Part shown: positions 43,905-54,878 of the stretch, piece by piece
Layout: each line of letters opens with the position of its first letter
How positions within the stretch are numbered: position 1 is the stretch's first letter
NCBI RefSeq assembly: GCF_018383585.1
Contig: NZ_JAHAMK010000002.1
Coordinates: 235,396 to 299,395, forward strand
Source of the DNA: Microvirga sp. 3-52
Lineage (GTDB): Bacteria; Pseudomonadota; Alphaproteobacteria; Rhizobiales; Beijerinckiaceae
Length of the DNA stretch: 64,000 nucleotides
Reading direction: 5' to 3'
The notes under the pieces: model-generated
What the model saw: the letters and a program-made list of their open reading frames with translations, nothing else
Told to the model about the DNA's origin: nothing
Databases searched by the model: none
Program-made: the position numbers and the translations under genes

Positions 43905-44079
43905 TTATGGGGCTTTGATGCCGGAGAGGAAGCGGTCGACCTCCTGTCAAGGGCCGGTGGAATGGTGAGCAGGCGAGAGCACCTCGGCTGCCGCCGCACC
44001 CATGTCGCTGGCAGCCTGACGAACCTCACCGATGCTGGCCATTGCGACCTCGGAGCCGCAGGCCGCTTCCTGCCTGTTC
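43905..44079 (-). pseudogene. Relic of a methyl-accepting chemotaxis protein C-terminus
   Basis: Translated on the minus strand the stretch reads like the C-terminal end of a chemoreceptor: EVAMASIGEVRQAASDMGAA, then AAEVLS, an in-frame TGA (43949-43947), and in the same frame QEVDRFLSGIKAP before TAA (43907-43905). The first part matches the heptad pattern of the receptor signalling domain and the last part the usual closing helix. Nothing of the sensor or the rest of the signalling domain remains. It begins at the stop of the M32 peptidase gene, suggesting a deletion joined the two, and the terminator at 43853 fits as its old terminator. Confidence 0.7.
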
Positions 44080-45603
44080 TTACGCTGCATACTTGCTGCG
44101 CAGATAGGCGAGGTAAGGAGCCGGATCGAGACGGCGTCCCGTTATCCGCTCCAGCAACTCGTCGCGCATGAACCGGCGACCGTGCTGCCAGACCTTCGTG
44201 CGCAGTTCTTCCGCCAGGACGGAATACTCGCCCGCAGTGATGGAAGCGTCGAGAGACGGCTTCTGCCTGCGCAGGGTCTCCATCAGTTGGGCGCCCATGA
44301 CATTTCCGATCGTGTAGGTCGGGAAGGAGCCGATATAACCGGTCGACCAATGTACATCCTGCAGGACGCCATACGCATCGTTCGGCACGGAGAGATCAAG
44401 ATCACGTTTGATCGCCGCATTCCAGGCTTCCGGCAAATCGTTCACGGCCAATGACCCGTCCATGAGCGCACATTCGATATCGACGCGCAGCATAATGTGG
44501 AGATCATAGGTGAGCTCATCCGCTTCGACACGGATGAAGCCCGGCTCGACGCGGGTGACGGCGCGATAGAATTCCTCCGCGCTCACATCGCCGAGCTGAT
44601 CCGGGAAATGCATCTGCAGCTCGGGGAAGTGAAGCTGCCAGAAGGTGCGGCTGCGGACGATGTGGTTCTCCCAGAGACGCGACTGGGATTCATGGGCGCC
44701 GAAGCTCGTACCGCCGACCGCGTAGAGACCGACCAGATCGGTGGCGAGCGTCGTGCGAGTGAAGGCCTGATCGACACCCTGCTCGTAGAGCCCATGCCCG
44801 GTCTCGTGCGCAGTGCCGAAGACGGATGCCGGAAGGTAATTGCGGTTGTAGCGAGTGGTGATGCGCACATCGTTGCGCGTGAACGACACCTCGAACGGAT
44901 GAACCGTGGTGTCCAGGCGTCCGCGCCGGAAATCGTAACCAAGTCTCTCCGCAAGGCTCAGGCCGAAGGCGCGCTGCCCCTCTTCAGGGAAGTCGCGGAA
45001 CAGGAAGTCCGAACGGGGCTGCGGCCGGGACCTCGCGTCATCGAGGATAGGCAGCAGGCCGGCCCGCAATTCCTTGAAAAGGTCTTTGAGGCTGGCCGCC
45101 GTTTCGCCCAGCTCGTAGATCGACACCATTGCGTCATAGGGATGCCCGTTCCAGCCGATGCAATCGGCATAGGCGCGAGACAATTCGACGGTCTTGGCAA
45201 GGAAGGACGAAAAGATCGAGAAATCGCTCTTCGAACGTGCCTCGATCCAGGCCGCCTGGGCGACGGTGCGAAGAGCCGCCCGCTCCTGGATCAGGGATGC
45301 CGGCACTCTCTTGTGATGTTCCACCGCATGCCGCGTCTGCTGCACCATGCGTCTCTCGGCAGAATCCTCCGCAAATTCCAGGACTGCCCGCTCGGCCTCC
45401 TCGAGCGCCCTCTCAGTCTCGGGCGCGAGAAGCAGATCGCGCGCGATGCGGGTCAGCGTCGCAATCTGGTGTCCGCGGGTTTCCGCTCCGCCGGCAGGCA
45501 TCATGGTGCGGGAATCCCATGTCAGGACGGAAGTTGCATTGAGCACATCATTGACGGCGGCGACGCGCTCTTGGAGCGCGACGAGAGATGCCTGCTGGGT
45601 CAT
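44080..45603 (-). CDS. M32-family carboxypeptidase (Taq type)
   Basis: A 507-residue zinc metallo-carboxypeptidase. HETGH at residues 266-270 holds the two His ligands and the catalytic Glu; the third ligand is in the segment after ESQSRLWEN (residue about 300). N-terminal TWDSRTMMPAGGAETRG is the usual family motif. It removes C-terminal residues from peptides in the cytoplasm. It is the last gene after a Dpp-type importer on the minus strand, so it probably trims imported peptides. It lies 18 bases after the ATPase gene. Confidence 0.92.
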   Translation of the reverse strand: MTQQASLVALQERVAAVNDVLNATSVLTWDSRTMMPAGGAETRGHQIATLTRIARDLLLAPETERALEEAERAVLEFAEDSAERRMVQQTRHAVEHHKRVPASLIQERAALRTVAQAAWIEARSKSDFSIFSSFLAKTVELSRAYADCIGWNGHPYDAMVSIYELGETAASLKDLFKELRAGLLPILDDARSRPQPRSDFLFRDFPEEGQRAFGLSLAERLGYDFRRGRLDTTVHPFEVSFTRNDVRITTRYNRNYLPASVFGTAHETGHGLYEQGVDQAFTRTTLATDLVGLYAVGGTSFGAHESQSRLWENHIVRSRTFWQLHFPELQMHFPDQLGDVSAEEFYRAVTRVEPGFIRVEADELTYDLHIMLRVDIECALMDGSLAVNDLPEAWNAAIKRDLDLSVPNDAYGVLQDVHWSTGYIGSFPTYTIGNVMGAQLMETLRRQKPSLDASITAGEYSVLAEELRTKVWQHGRRFMRDELLERITGRRLDPAPYLAYLRSKYAA

Positions 45604-45621
45604 GTCTGTCAGTCTTCCCGA

Positions 45622-47593
<1,972 letters not shown>

Positions 47594-47597
<4 letters not shown>

Positions 47598-48505
47598 CGG
47601 CTGCGCCTCGGGTTCAGAACGTTGCGAACCTGATCGCCGACGAGATTGATGGCGACGACCGTCAGCATCAGGGCGATGCCAGGATAGATCGAGATCCAGT
47701 AACGGCCCGACAGCAGGAACTGGAACCCGTTGGAGATCAGGCTCCCCAGCGAAGGCTGTGTGATGGGAAGTCCGAGCCCCAGGAAGGACAGCGTCGCTTC
47801 AAGGGCGATGGAGTTCGCCACCTGCACCGTCGCCACCACTATCAAGGGCGGCAGCGCATTGGGCAGAAGATGGCGAAACAGCACGTGGCGGGCCGGCAGT
47901 GGCGTGGAAAGTGCCGCCTCGATGTAGTCTTTGCGCCGTTCCGCACTAGCAGCACCATGGGTCGTGCGTGCGAAATAGGCATATTGCGCAGCCACGAGCG
48001 CGGCCACGAGCTGCATCAGCCCCTGCCCCAGCATGGCGACGAGAACCAGCGCAAGCAGGATCGCCGGCAGCGAGAGTTGCAGGTCTATGATGCGCATGAT
48101 GAGTGCCTCGATGCGACCACCATAATAGGCCGCAATGAGTCCGACCGACGTGCCGAGCACGAGTGCCAGGGATCCTGCCATGACGCCGACGATCAGGCTC
48201 GTACGCAATCCGTAAAGAATAGCCGAAAAGATGTCCCGCCCGGCGGCATCGGTACCAAGCCAGTGGGCATAACCGCCGGACCCGATCTCTCCAGGTTCCA
48301 AACGAGCATCGAACAGATCAAGGGTCTCCTGATTGTAGGGATCCTGCGGCGCCACGAAGGGCGCGAGAATAGCCATCAGAACCACGACGACGACAACGAT
48401 CAGAGCTGCGACGGCAACCGGGCTCTGGCGAAAATCCGTCCAGAAGTTCGAGAACCGAGTCCAGCTGGTCTCCGCCGGCAACGAGAGGGCGGGAGAATTG
48501 CTCAT
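47594..48505 (-). CDS. Dpp-type permease, DppC-like (second importer)
   Basis: A 303-residue inner-membrane permease. GTDAAGRDIFSAILYGLR is the DppC/OppC hallmark near residue 85, and about six spans follow. The start overlaps the DppB-like gene by 4 bases and the stop overlaps the DppD-like gene by 4, so the set is translated as a coupled block. A conserved N-terminal segment before the first span (FRQSPVAVAALIVVVVVVLM) is also typical. Confidence 0.9.
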
Positions 48506-49476
48506 GACGCCGCCTTTACGCGAATGCGCGGGTCGAGCTGGCCATAGACCAAGTCGACAACAAGATTGATCATAACGAAGAGGAACACCACGAGGATCAG
48601 GTATGCCACCATCACCGGCCGGTCGAGAACGGTGATTGAGTCGATGATGAGCTTACCCATGCCGGGCCAATTAAAGACCGTTTCCGTCACGACCGCGAAC
48701 GCGAGCGTCGAGCCAAGTTCCAAGCCGAAGACCGTCACGATCGGGATCGAGATGTTCTTGAGCACATGAAGGCCAACAACTTTGCTCTCGGACAACCCTT
48801 GTGCGCGGGCAAAGCGCACATAGTCGGAGCTCATCACCTCGACCGTGCCCGCACGCGTCAGGCGGATCAGCAAGCCGAGCTTGAACAGCGCGAGGTTGAA
48901 CGCCGGAAGAATAATGTAGCTCCAGCCCTCGAGCGAGGTGATCGACAGGTTCATGCCGAGCACCTGGGTGGTCGGCCCTCGCCCGCCCGATGGCAGCCAT
49001 CCGAGCTCGACCGCAAAAACCATGATGAGCAGAAGCCCGACCCAGAAGCTCGGCACGCTGAACCCAAGGACGGATAGGCCCATGATCGATTTGGCCGAAA
49101 GCGAATCGGGCTTGTAGCCAGCCCACAATCCCAGCGGGATGCCAAGGCAGGTGGCGATCAACATGGCTGTCAGCGCAAGTTCCAGGGTTGCCGGAAGACG
49201 CGACATGATCAGGTTGAGTACAGGCAGGCGATAGATGAACGATTGCCCGAGATCGCCATGCAGCATGTTGTTCATGAACACGAAATACTGCTCGATCAAG
49301 GGGCGATCGAAGCCGTAGCGCTGGATCAGCGCTTCGCGCAGGGCTTGGTCGGATCCCGGATCGATCATCACATCGATAGGATTGCCGATGGCATAGACGC
49401 CTAGGAACACGATGATCGACATCGCGATCACGACCATGATCGCTTGCAGGACACGCTGAATAAGAAAACCGATCAT
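48502..49476 (-). CDS. Dpp-type permease, DppB-like (second importer)
   Basis: A 324-residue inner-membrane permease with the N-terminus MIGFLIQRVLQAIMVVIAMS and about six spans. The ATPase-contact segment (VRFARAQGLSESKVVGLHVL) is present. ATG 49476 is chosen; upstream in-frame codons fall into the hairpin-bearing gap after the binding protein. It is preceded by two strong hairpins that likely reduce its expression relative to the binding protein. Confidence 0.9.
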   Translation of the reverse strand: MIGFLIQRVLQAIMVVIAMSIIVFLGVYAIGNPIDVMIDPGSDQALREALIQRYGFDRPLIEQYFVFMNNMLHGDLGQSFIYRLPVLNLIMSRLPATLELALTAMLIATCLGIPLGLWAGYKPDSLSAKSIMGLSVLGFSVPSFWVGLLLIMVFAVELGWLPSGGRGPTTQVLGMNLSITSLEGWSYIILPAFNLALFKLGLLIRLTRAGTVEVMSSDYVRFARAQGLSESKVVGLHVLKNISIPIVTVFGLELGSTLAFAVVTETVFNWPGMGKLIIDSITVLDRPVMVAYLILVVFLFVMINLVVDLVYGQLDPRIRVKAAS

Positions 49477-49499
49477 ACTGTCTCGTACTGGATGGGACA

Positions 49500-49533
49500 G
49501 CGAAGGATCAGGCAGACCTGCCTGATCCTTCGC
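49500..49533 (-). terminator. 15-bp hairpin between binding protein and permease genes
   Basis: GCGAAGGATCAGGCA and TGCCTGATCCTTCGC form a perfect 15-base-pair stem with a four-base loop. It is the second of two hairpins in the 141-base gap. No strong U-run follows, so attenuation by RNA processing or mRNA protection is more likely than full termination. Confidence 0.65.
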
Positions 49534-49582
49534 AAACAGCAGCAATCAAAAGGCCGGAGGGAAAGCCACTTCTCTCCACGAA

Positions 49583-49608
49583 GACCCAGCCGGGATCCCG
49601 GCTGGGTC
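49583..49608 (-). terminator. 26-base perfect palindrome after the binding-protein stop
   Basis: GACCCAGCCGGGA and TCCCGGCTGGGTC form an uninterrupted 26-base palindrome starting 9 bases after the binding-protein stop codon. As RNA it makes a stem of about 11 base pairs. Its position right after the binding-protein gene mirrors the hairpin at 28556-28583. Confidence 0.65.
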
Positions 49609-49617
49609 ATATCAAGA

Positions 49618-51198
49618 TCAGCTCTTCGGCTTGATCTCATAGGCCAGGGTTTCTTGGTCGACGCGCGGCGGAATGGTGACCATGCCCTTCTTGGCAGCCC
49701 AAACCGTCTGGATCTGTACAGTCGGGATCAGTGCACGGTCGTTCATGGAGACTTCCGTAACCTTTTCGAAGAGAGCGCGGCGCTTCGTATCGTCCATGGT
49801 GCGTGCGCCTTCCTGGAGCAGCTTGTCCACCTCCGGGTTCGAATAGCCCTGCTTGTTGAAGGCGCCGAGACCGATCTGCGGATTCGCCGTGTGCACGAGG
49901 GAGCCGTAGGTGTAGCTCGCCTCGCCGGTCAGCGTGCCCCAGCCGCTCATCCAGAGTGAGAATTCACCCTTCTGCTGTGCCGGGAAGAACACGGTGCCGT
50001 TGAGCGCATTGGCATTCACCTTCAGGCCGGCACGGGCCCACATCTGCGAGAGCGCCTCGCACACTGCCCCGTCGCCCGGCAGGCGATTGTTGGTGCAGTG
50101 GAAGTCTATTTCGAAGCCCTTCGGGTAGCCGGCATCGGTCAGCAACTGCTTCGCCTTGGCGAGATCGTAGGGCCGCTCTGGCAGGTTCTTGTTTCCGCCG
50201 AAGAAGCTGGCGGGCATAAGCTGGTTGGCCGGGCGGCCAAGGCCTTCGAGAACCACGCGCACGAGCGTCTTACGGTCGATGGCGAGGTCCATGGCCTCGC
50301 GGACCTTTGGATCGCGCAGCGGGTTCGCCTCGATCTCCTTGCCGTCGATCTTCACCTTCTTCGGGAGGGTTTCCTTCACGTTGGGCGTGATGTTCAGGAA
50401 GTAGACTGAGTCGGCCACGAAAGTGTCGACGGACTTGTCCTTCTGCATCGCAGCATAGTCCGTGGCCGGCACATAGTTGGCAAGATCGACCTGGCCGGAC
50501 TTCAGCGCCGCCATGCGAGCCGGGTCGCTCGGAATCTCCTTGCGGATCACCTTCTGCCAAGGCTGCTTCTCGCCCCAATATCCATCGAAGCGCTCAAGGA
50601 CGAGATCACCCTTCGGCTCCCATGAGACGAACTTGTACGGGCCAGTGCCGATGGCGGCTTTGCCCGAGTTGAACTGCTCGTTGCGGGCTTCCATGCCGAC
50701 GGATTTCGACACCACGAAGAGGCGGATGAAATCATTCGGCAGGGTCGGTGCGGGCGACTTCGTCTTCACGTGCAAGGTGTACTTGTCGGCGACCTTTGTC
50801 TCCGCAACCTGCTTCGTATAGATGGTCATGCTCATGGGGCCGGTAACCACCGGGATGCGGTCGATTGAGAACTTCGCGTCCTCGGCCGTCAACTCCGACC
50901 CGTCGTGAAATTTCACGCCTTCCCGGATCTTGAACTCCCAGGTCGTATCGTCGATCGGCTTCCATGAGGTTGCAAGACCGGGCTTGAGTCCCAGGTTGTC
51001 ATCCGACATCACGAGCGTATCGTAGATATGGCGCAGGGCCTCCGCCTGACTGCCGAGCGTCGACCAATGCGGATCGATCGAGTCTGGACCGGCCCGAAGA
51101 CCCATGGTCAGGGTCTGTGCGGAAACTGATCCGCCGAATACTGTTCCGAGGACGAGAGCTGCGACGAGCGATCCACCAAGCTTGAAGTTTTGTTTCAC
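49618..51198 (-). CDS. Dpp/Opp-family periplasmic binding protein (second importer)
   Basis: A 526-residue family 5 binding protein. The signal peptide (KLGGSLVAALVLGTVFGGS, then VSAQT) is followed by LTMGLRAGPDSIDPHWST. It starts at GTG 51198 with AGAGGGG upstream. It is the first gene of the minus-strand importer operon and diverges from the GntR regulator. Family members bind peptides and a range of other solutes. The divergent peptidases and amide hydrolases suggest a peptide or modified amino acid amide; that is inference. Confidence 0.9.
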   Translation of the reverse strand: MKQNFKLGGSLVAALVLGTVFGGSVSAQTLTMGLRAGPDSIDPHWSTLGSQAEALRHIYDTLVMSDDNLGLKPGLATSWKPIDDTTWEFKIREGVKFHDGSELTAEDAKFSIDRIPVVTGPMSMTIYTKQVAETKVADKYTLHVKTKSPAPTLPNDFIRLFVVSKSVGMEARNEQFNSGKAAIGTGPYKFVSWEPKGDLVLERFDGYWGEKQPWQKVIRKEIPSDPARMAALKSGQVDLANYVPATDYAAMQKDKSVDTFVADSVYFLNITPNVKETLPKKVKIDGKEIEANPLRDPKVREAMDLAIDRKTLVRVVLEGLGRPANQLMPASFFGGNKNLPERPYDLAKAKQLLTDAGYPKGFEIDFHCTNNRLPGDGAVCEALSQMWARAGLKVNANALNGTVFFPAQQKGEFSLWMSGWGTLTGEASYTYGSLVHTANPQIGLGAFNKQGYSNPEVDKLLQEGARTMDDTKRRALFEKVTEVSMNDRALIPTVQIQTVWAAKKGMVTIPPRVDQETLAYEIKPKS

Positions 51199-51241
51199 TT
51201 CACTTCCCCTCTTGCTAAGACCCTGGCTTTTCGTCCAAGGT

Positions 51242-51287
51242 GTTCTTATCGATTAGAACGGTAGGTCACTCGGTTAAGAAAAGTCAA
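51242..51287. promoter_or_regulatory. Operator and promoter in the divergent GntR/importer region
   Basis: GTTCTTATCGATTAGAAC (51242-51259) is an 18-base dyad that is symmetric at 16 positions. On the minus strand TTGACT (51287-51282) and TACCGT (51263-51258) are spaced by 18 bases, a candidate promoter for the binding-protein operon, and its -10 box overlaps the dyad. The regulator encoded from 51295 is the obvious candidate to bind. Confidence 0.5.
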
Positions 51288-51294
51288 CAGAGCC

Positions 51295-52371
51295 TTGCCC
51301 AAACCTCAATCAAGCCCTGATGCATATGAAGGCATCCGTTATAGCGACACGGAACAGACGCCGGATGAGCGCATCCTCGCCAACCTCGCGGGAGCGCTTG
51401 ACCGTTCTCTTCCGGTGCCGCTTGGCATCCAGCTTCGCGGTTTGATCGAATTCGGCATCGCTCTCGGCGAGTTGCCGACTGGTCAGCGTCTGCCCTCGGT
51501 CCGGGAACTGGCGGAACGGGCCGGGATTGCGCACATGACTGTTGCAACAGTTTACCGGGATTTACGTGAGGCCGGGCTCATCGAGGCGAAACCGGGTGCC
51601 GGCACTTATGTCGGCGATGGGCACAACAGCGACGGGCTGCGCTCGTCCGCGATCCGTAAGATCCAGCGCAGAATCGAGATGCTCTTCACTGAGGCCCGGC
51701 AACTCGGCCTCCCACCCTCCGTCGTGTCGTCACTGGTGAACGCGCGAGCCGCCCGCGGTCCGACGCCGACTCGGCCCCTGCGCCTCGTCATGGTGGGCAA
51801 TTTCGTCGAGACAACCCAGCAATACGCCAACAGGATCCAGGATTATCTTGGCACCGGCGACACCATCGCGGTGACGACGGTAGACGCCCTGCATGCCGGC
51901 GAGATCTTCCCTCTGCCCTGCGATATCTGCGTCACCCTCGCTCACCGGCGCGGCGAAGTCGAACATCTGATCCCTAACGGCATTCCGGTCGTTGGCCTGA
52001 GCTTCATTCCGGCGGAGGAGACGCGGGCGCAGCTTGCCATGATCGATCCCATGGCGCGCATCGGCATCGTGTCGATCTTTCCGGAATTCACTGCCCTGAT
52101 GAAGCCCGGCGTACTGCGCTTCGCGCCTCACGTTTCCGATGTGGATGTGCGCCTCATCACGGCACCCGACCTGGAGGCTTTTCTGTCCCAGATCGATGTG
52201 GCGATCTATGCCAGCGGCGCGGAAGCAACGGTCCGACGGATGTTGCCAGAGAATCGCCAAGCCATGGAGTTCCGCTATATGCCGGATCCCCATGCCATTC
52301 GCGCCACGCTGCTCCCCGTGATCGAGCGGCTGCGCTCATCCCTTGTTTCACAAGAGGAAGTCTCTTCATGA
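51295..52371 (+). CDS. GntR-family regulator with an unusual C-terminal sensor domain
   Basis: A protein of up to 358 residues. Residues about 45-105 form a GntR winged helix (LPSVRELAERAGIAHMTVAT, wing KPGAGTYVG). The C-terminal 230 residues do not look like FCD, UTRA or aminotransferase domains. They alternate beta-alpha segments (LRLVMVGNFVETTQQYANRI, MARIGIVSIFPEF, QIDVAIYASG) like a two-lobed periplasmic-binding or LacI-type sensor. No ATG fits; TTG 51295 is the best start, with a weak ribosome site, so the N-terminus is uncertain. It heads the enzyme operon and diverges from the importer, so it likely senses the imported compound. Confidence 0.75.
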   Translation: MPKPQSSPDAYEGIRYSDTEQTPDERILANLAGALDRSLPVPLGIQLRGLIEFGIALGELPTGQRLPSVRELAERAGIAHMTVATVYRDLREAGLIEAKPGAGTYVGDGHNSDGLRSSAIRKIQRRIEMLFTEARQLGLPPSVVSSLVNARAARGPTPTRPLRLVMVGNFVETTQQYANRIQDYLGTGDTIAVTTVDALHAGEIFPLPCDICVTLAHRRGEVEHLIPNGIPVVGLSFIPAEETRAQLAMIDPMARIGIVSIFPEFTALMKPGVLRFAPHVSDVDVRLITAPDLEAFLSQIDVAIYASGAEATVRRMLPENRQAMEFRYMPDPHAIRATLLPVIERLRSSLVSQEEVSS

Positions 52372-53066
52372 GAATCAGTGAGATGAACTGGCTTCAGGTC
52401 GAAGAATACCTGAAGACGGATGACCGTGCGGTTGTTCCGCTCGGCTGCACCGAGCAGCACGCTTACCTCAGCCTGTCCGTCGACAGCATCCTGGCGGAAC
52501 GCGTGGCTTCCGAAGCAGCCGAACCGACAGGAGTCCTGGTCTTCCCCGTCCAGGCCTACGGCATCACGCCCTACTTCATGGCTTATCCGGGAACCATTTC
52601 GCTGAAAGCGGACACCTATCTGCGCATCATCACCGACATCCTCGATTCCTTGAGGCGCACGGGCTTTCGCCGGATCCTCTTCGTCAATGGTCACGGCGGG
52701 AACACACCCGGCCAGACCGCCGCCATCGAATGGATGGGGGAGAATCCGGACTGCCGGGCGAAATTCCACAACTGGTGGAATGCCCCGCGCACGTTCGAGA
52801 AGGTGAAGCAGATCGACCCGATCGCCTCCCATGCCTCGTGGATGGAAAACTTCCCCTGGACGCGTCTCCCGGGTATCGAGCAACCGTCTCACCAGAAGCC
52901 GATGGTCGATCTGGAGCGCATGCGCACGTTCGGTCCGCAAGGCGTTCGCGAGATCCTGCAGGACGGTAATTTCGGCGGCTATTTCCAGCGCTCCGATGAC
53001 GACATGAATGCCATCTGGACCGTTGCGATCGAAGAAACCCGCGCGCTAATCGAGAACTGGCAATGA
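52368..53066 (+). CDS. Creatininase-family amide hydrolase
   Basis: A 232-residue protein of the creatininase family, zinc/manganese enzymes that open cyclic amides (creatinine) or hydrolyse formamides. Likely metal ligands are Glu29, His31 and Asp39 in PLGCTEQHAYLSLSVDS and His109 in NGHGGN. In creatininase the stretch after EQH is usually GPHLP; here it is AYLSL, so substrate differs. Overlaps the regulator stop by 4 bases and the next gene by 4. Reaction unknown; position among peptidases suggests opening of a cyclic amide or imide. Confidence 0.85.
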   Translation: MRISEMNWLQVEEYLKTDDRAVVPLGCTEQHAYLSLSVDSILAERVASEAAEPTGVLVFPVQAYGITPYFMAYPGTISLKADTYLRIITDILDSLRRTGFRRILFVNGHGGNTPGQTAAIEWMGENPDCRAKFHNWWNAPRTFEKVKQIDPIASHASWMENFPWTRLPGIEQPSHQKPMVDLERMRTFGPQGVREILQDGNFGGYFQRSDDDMNAIWTVAIEETRALIENWQ

Positions 53067-54079
53067 ACGAGAACACCATTCTGATCTGGGGGGCGGGCGC
53101 CATCGGCGGAACCCTCGGCGCCTATCTTGCCCGTGCGGGTGAAGAGGTGCTGTTCGTCGACGTCGTCGAGCCGCACGTGGAGGCCATGAAGCGGGACGGT
53201 ATTTTTATTGAGGGGCCGGTCGAGACGTTTCAGCAATCGGTCAAGGCTGCGCTGCCAAGTGAGGTCAAGGGCCAGTTCAAGCGCATCATCCTGGCCGTCA
53301 AAGCTCACCATACCCGCGATGCGGTATGCGCCCTGAAGCCGCATCTGACCGGGAACGGCACCATTCTCTCCGCACAGAACGGATTGAACGAAATCGTCAT
53401 TGCCGAGGAAGTCGGTGCCGAGCGCACCGTCGGCTGCTTCGTCAATTTCGGTGCAGACTGGCTGGAGCCTGGCCGCATTCTTTTCGGCAACCGGGCAGCC
53501 GTCGCGGTCGGCGGACTCGACGGGCAAGCTACGGATGCGGTGCACGATTACCATCGCCTGCTGTCGATCTTCGAGCCGAAGGCCGTGCTGACCGATAACA
53601 TCTGGGGCTATCTCTGGGGCAAGCTCGGTTACGGCTCGCTGCTTTTCGCAACGGCGCTGACCAATGCCTCCATGTCCGAGAACCTTGCCTCCGAGCGTCA
53701 CTTTCCGGTCTATCACCGTCTTGGCCAGGAAGTGATGGCGGTAGCGAAAGCCCGTGGCGTGAAGCCCTTGGGTTTCAACGGATTCGATCCGGATGCCTTC
53801 TTGCCGGGTGCCGATGAGACCTCCGCGCGGCGCTCCGTCGCCGACATGGCCGAGTTCAACCGGCACACGGCCAAGACCCATTCCGGCATCTGGCGCGATC
53901 TTGCCGTGCGCAAGCGCAAGACGGAAGTCGATGCACAGATCGCCATTATCGCAAACCTCGGCAGTGAGGCCGGAATCCCGACACCTGCTATCAGCAGGTT
54001 GGTCCAGCTGATCCACGACATCGAGGATGGACGGCGCGAACAATCCTGGTCCACCCTCGACGAGATGCTGAAGCTATGA
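53063..54079 (+). CDS. 2-dehydropantoate 2-reductase-family (PanE/ApbA) oxidoreductase
   Basis: A 338-residue NADP-dependent reductase-like protein. The Rossmann motif GAGAIGGTLGAYLARAGEEV opens the protein, and the C-terminal helical domain (KLGYGSLLFATALTNAS) carries the family Lys. True PanE makes pantoate, but homologues in catabolic clusters act on other 2-keto or 2-hydroxy acids. Overlaps on both sides by 4 bases show tight coupling. In this cluster it probably oxidises or reduces an alpha-hydroxy/keto acid released from the imported substrate. Confidence 0.82.
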   Translation: MNENTILIWGAGAIGGTLGAYLARAGEEVLFVDVVEPHVEAMKRDGIFIEGPVETFQQSVKAALPSEVKGQFKRIILAVKAHHTRDAVCALKPHLTGNGTILSAQNGLNEIVIAEEVGAERTVGCFVNFGADWLEPGRILFGNRAAVAVGGLDGQATDAVHDYHRLLSIFEPKAVLTDNIWGYLWGKLGYGSLLFATALTNASMSENLASERHFPVYHRLGQEVMAVAKARGVKPLGFNGFDPDAFLPGADETSARRSVADMAEFNRHTAKTHSGIWRDLAVRKRKTEVDAQIAIIANLGSEAGIPTPAISRLVQLIHDIEDGRREQSWSTLDEMLKL

Positions 54080-54831
54080 ATCTGGATTTTACCAACCGCC
54101 GTGTTGCCGTGACCGGGGCGGCGCAGGGAATCGGCCGGACTATTGTTCAATCCCTAATGGAAGAAGGTGCCCATGTTTGGGCCCTCGATATGGACGAGGC
54201 CGGTCTGCGTGTCGCGACAGAGGCAGGAGCCAGAGCGACCCGCACTCTCGATCTTGCGGATCGTGCCGCAGTCGGCCGCGTCTTCGACGAGATGGCGGCT
54301 AGCCTCGGCGGCATCGACATCCTCGTCAATTGCGCCGGCGGCGTTCGTGGACAAGTGGCGAAGCCGATCGAGGAGGTGAGCGAAAAGGACTGGCTTGTTC
54401 TCTTCGAGGCCAACGTGCATGGCGCATTCTGGTGCTCGCAGGCCGTGGCCCCGCATATGAAGCGCCAGAAGTTTGGCCGGATCGTGAATATTTCGTCCGG
54501 AGCAGGCCTGCGTCCGAGCCTGACGGGCATTCAGGCCTATACGGCCTCGAAGCATGCCCTCGTCGGGCTGACGAAGCAGCTCAGTTTCGAACTCGGCCCC
54601 TATGGCATTACCGTCAACAGCGTCGCTCCCGGCTTCGTGCTGTCGAACCCCGCGACGCAGCGCCAATGGGAGAGCTACGGCCCCGAAGGCCAAGCGCGTC
54701 TGGTTGAGAGCATTCATACACGGCGCCTGGGCTATCCGCAGGACATAGCCAATGCCGTCATGTTCCTGACCTCCGATGCAGCGGGCTGGATCTCCGGGCA
54801 GATCATCTCTGCGGATGGCGGGCGCTCCTGA
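54076..54831 (+). CDS. Short-chain dehydrogenase/reductase (FabG-like)
   Basis: A 251-residue classical SDR. Cofactor motif TGAAQGIGRT near residue 14, NCAGG, catalytic Ser in NISSGAG, and YTASKHALVGL with catalytic Tyr and Lys. C-terminal GWISGQIISADGGRS is the standard ending. The acidic residue after the second strand (ALDMDEAG) suggests NAD preference. The substrate is not predictable; it is co-transcribed with amide hydrolases and a PanE-like reductase, so a hydroxy acid is plausible. Confidence 0.87.
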   Translation: MNLDFTNRRVAVTGAAQGIGRTIVQSLMEEGAHVWALDMDEAGLRVATEAGARATRTLDLADRAAVGRVFDEMAASLGGIDILVNCAGGVRGQVAKPIEEVSEKDWLVLFEANVHGAFWCSQAVAPHMKRQKFGRIVNISSGAGLRPSLTGIQAYTASKHALVGLTKQLSFELGPYGITVNSVAPGFVLSNPATQRQWESYGPEGQARLVESIHTRRLGYPQDIANAVMFLTSDAAGWISGQIISADGGRS

Positions 54832-54878
54832 AGTCAGGATCGGGCAGGCAGATTTTCAAGCAAAGAGCTGGAGGAATC

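Noticed and set aside
43800-44171. A 123-codon plus-strand open frame across the gap after the siderophore-interacting protein
   Set aside because: It is the antisense of the terminator, the chemoreceptor relic and the end of the M32 gene.
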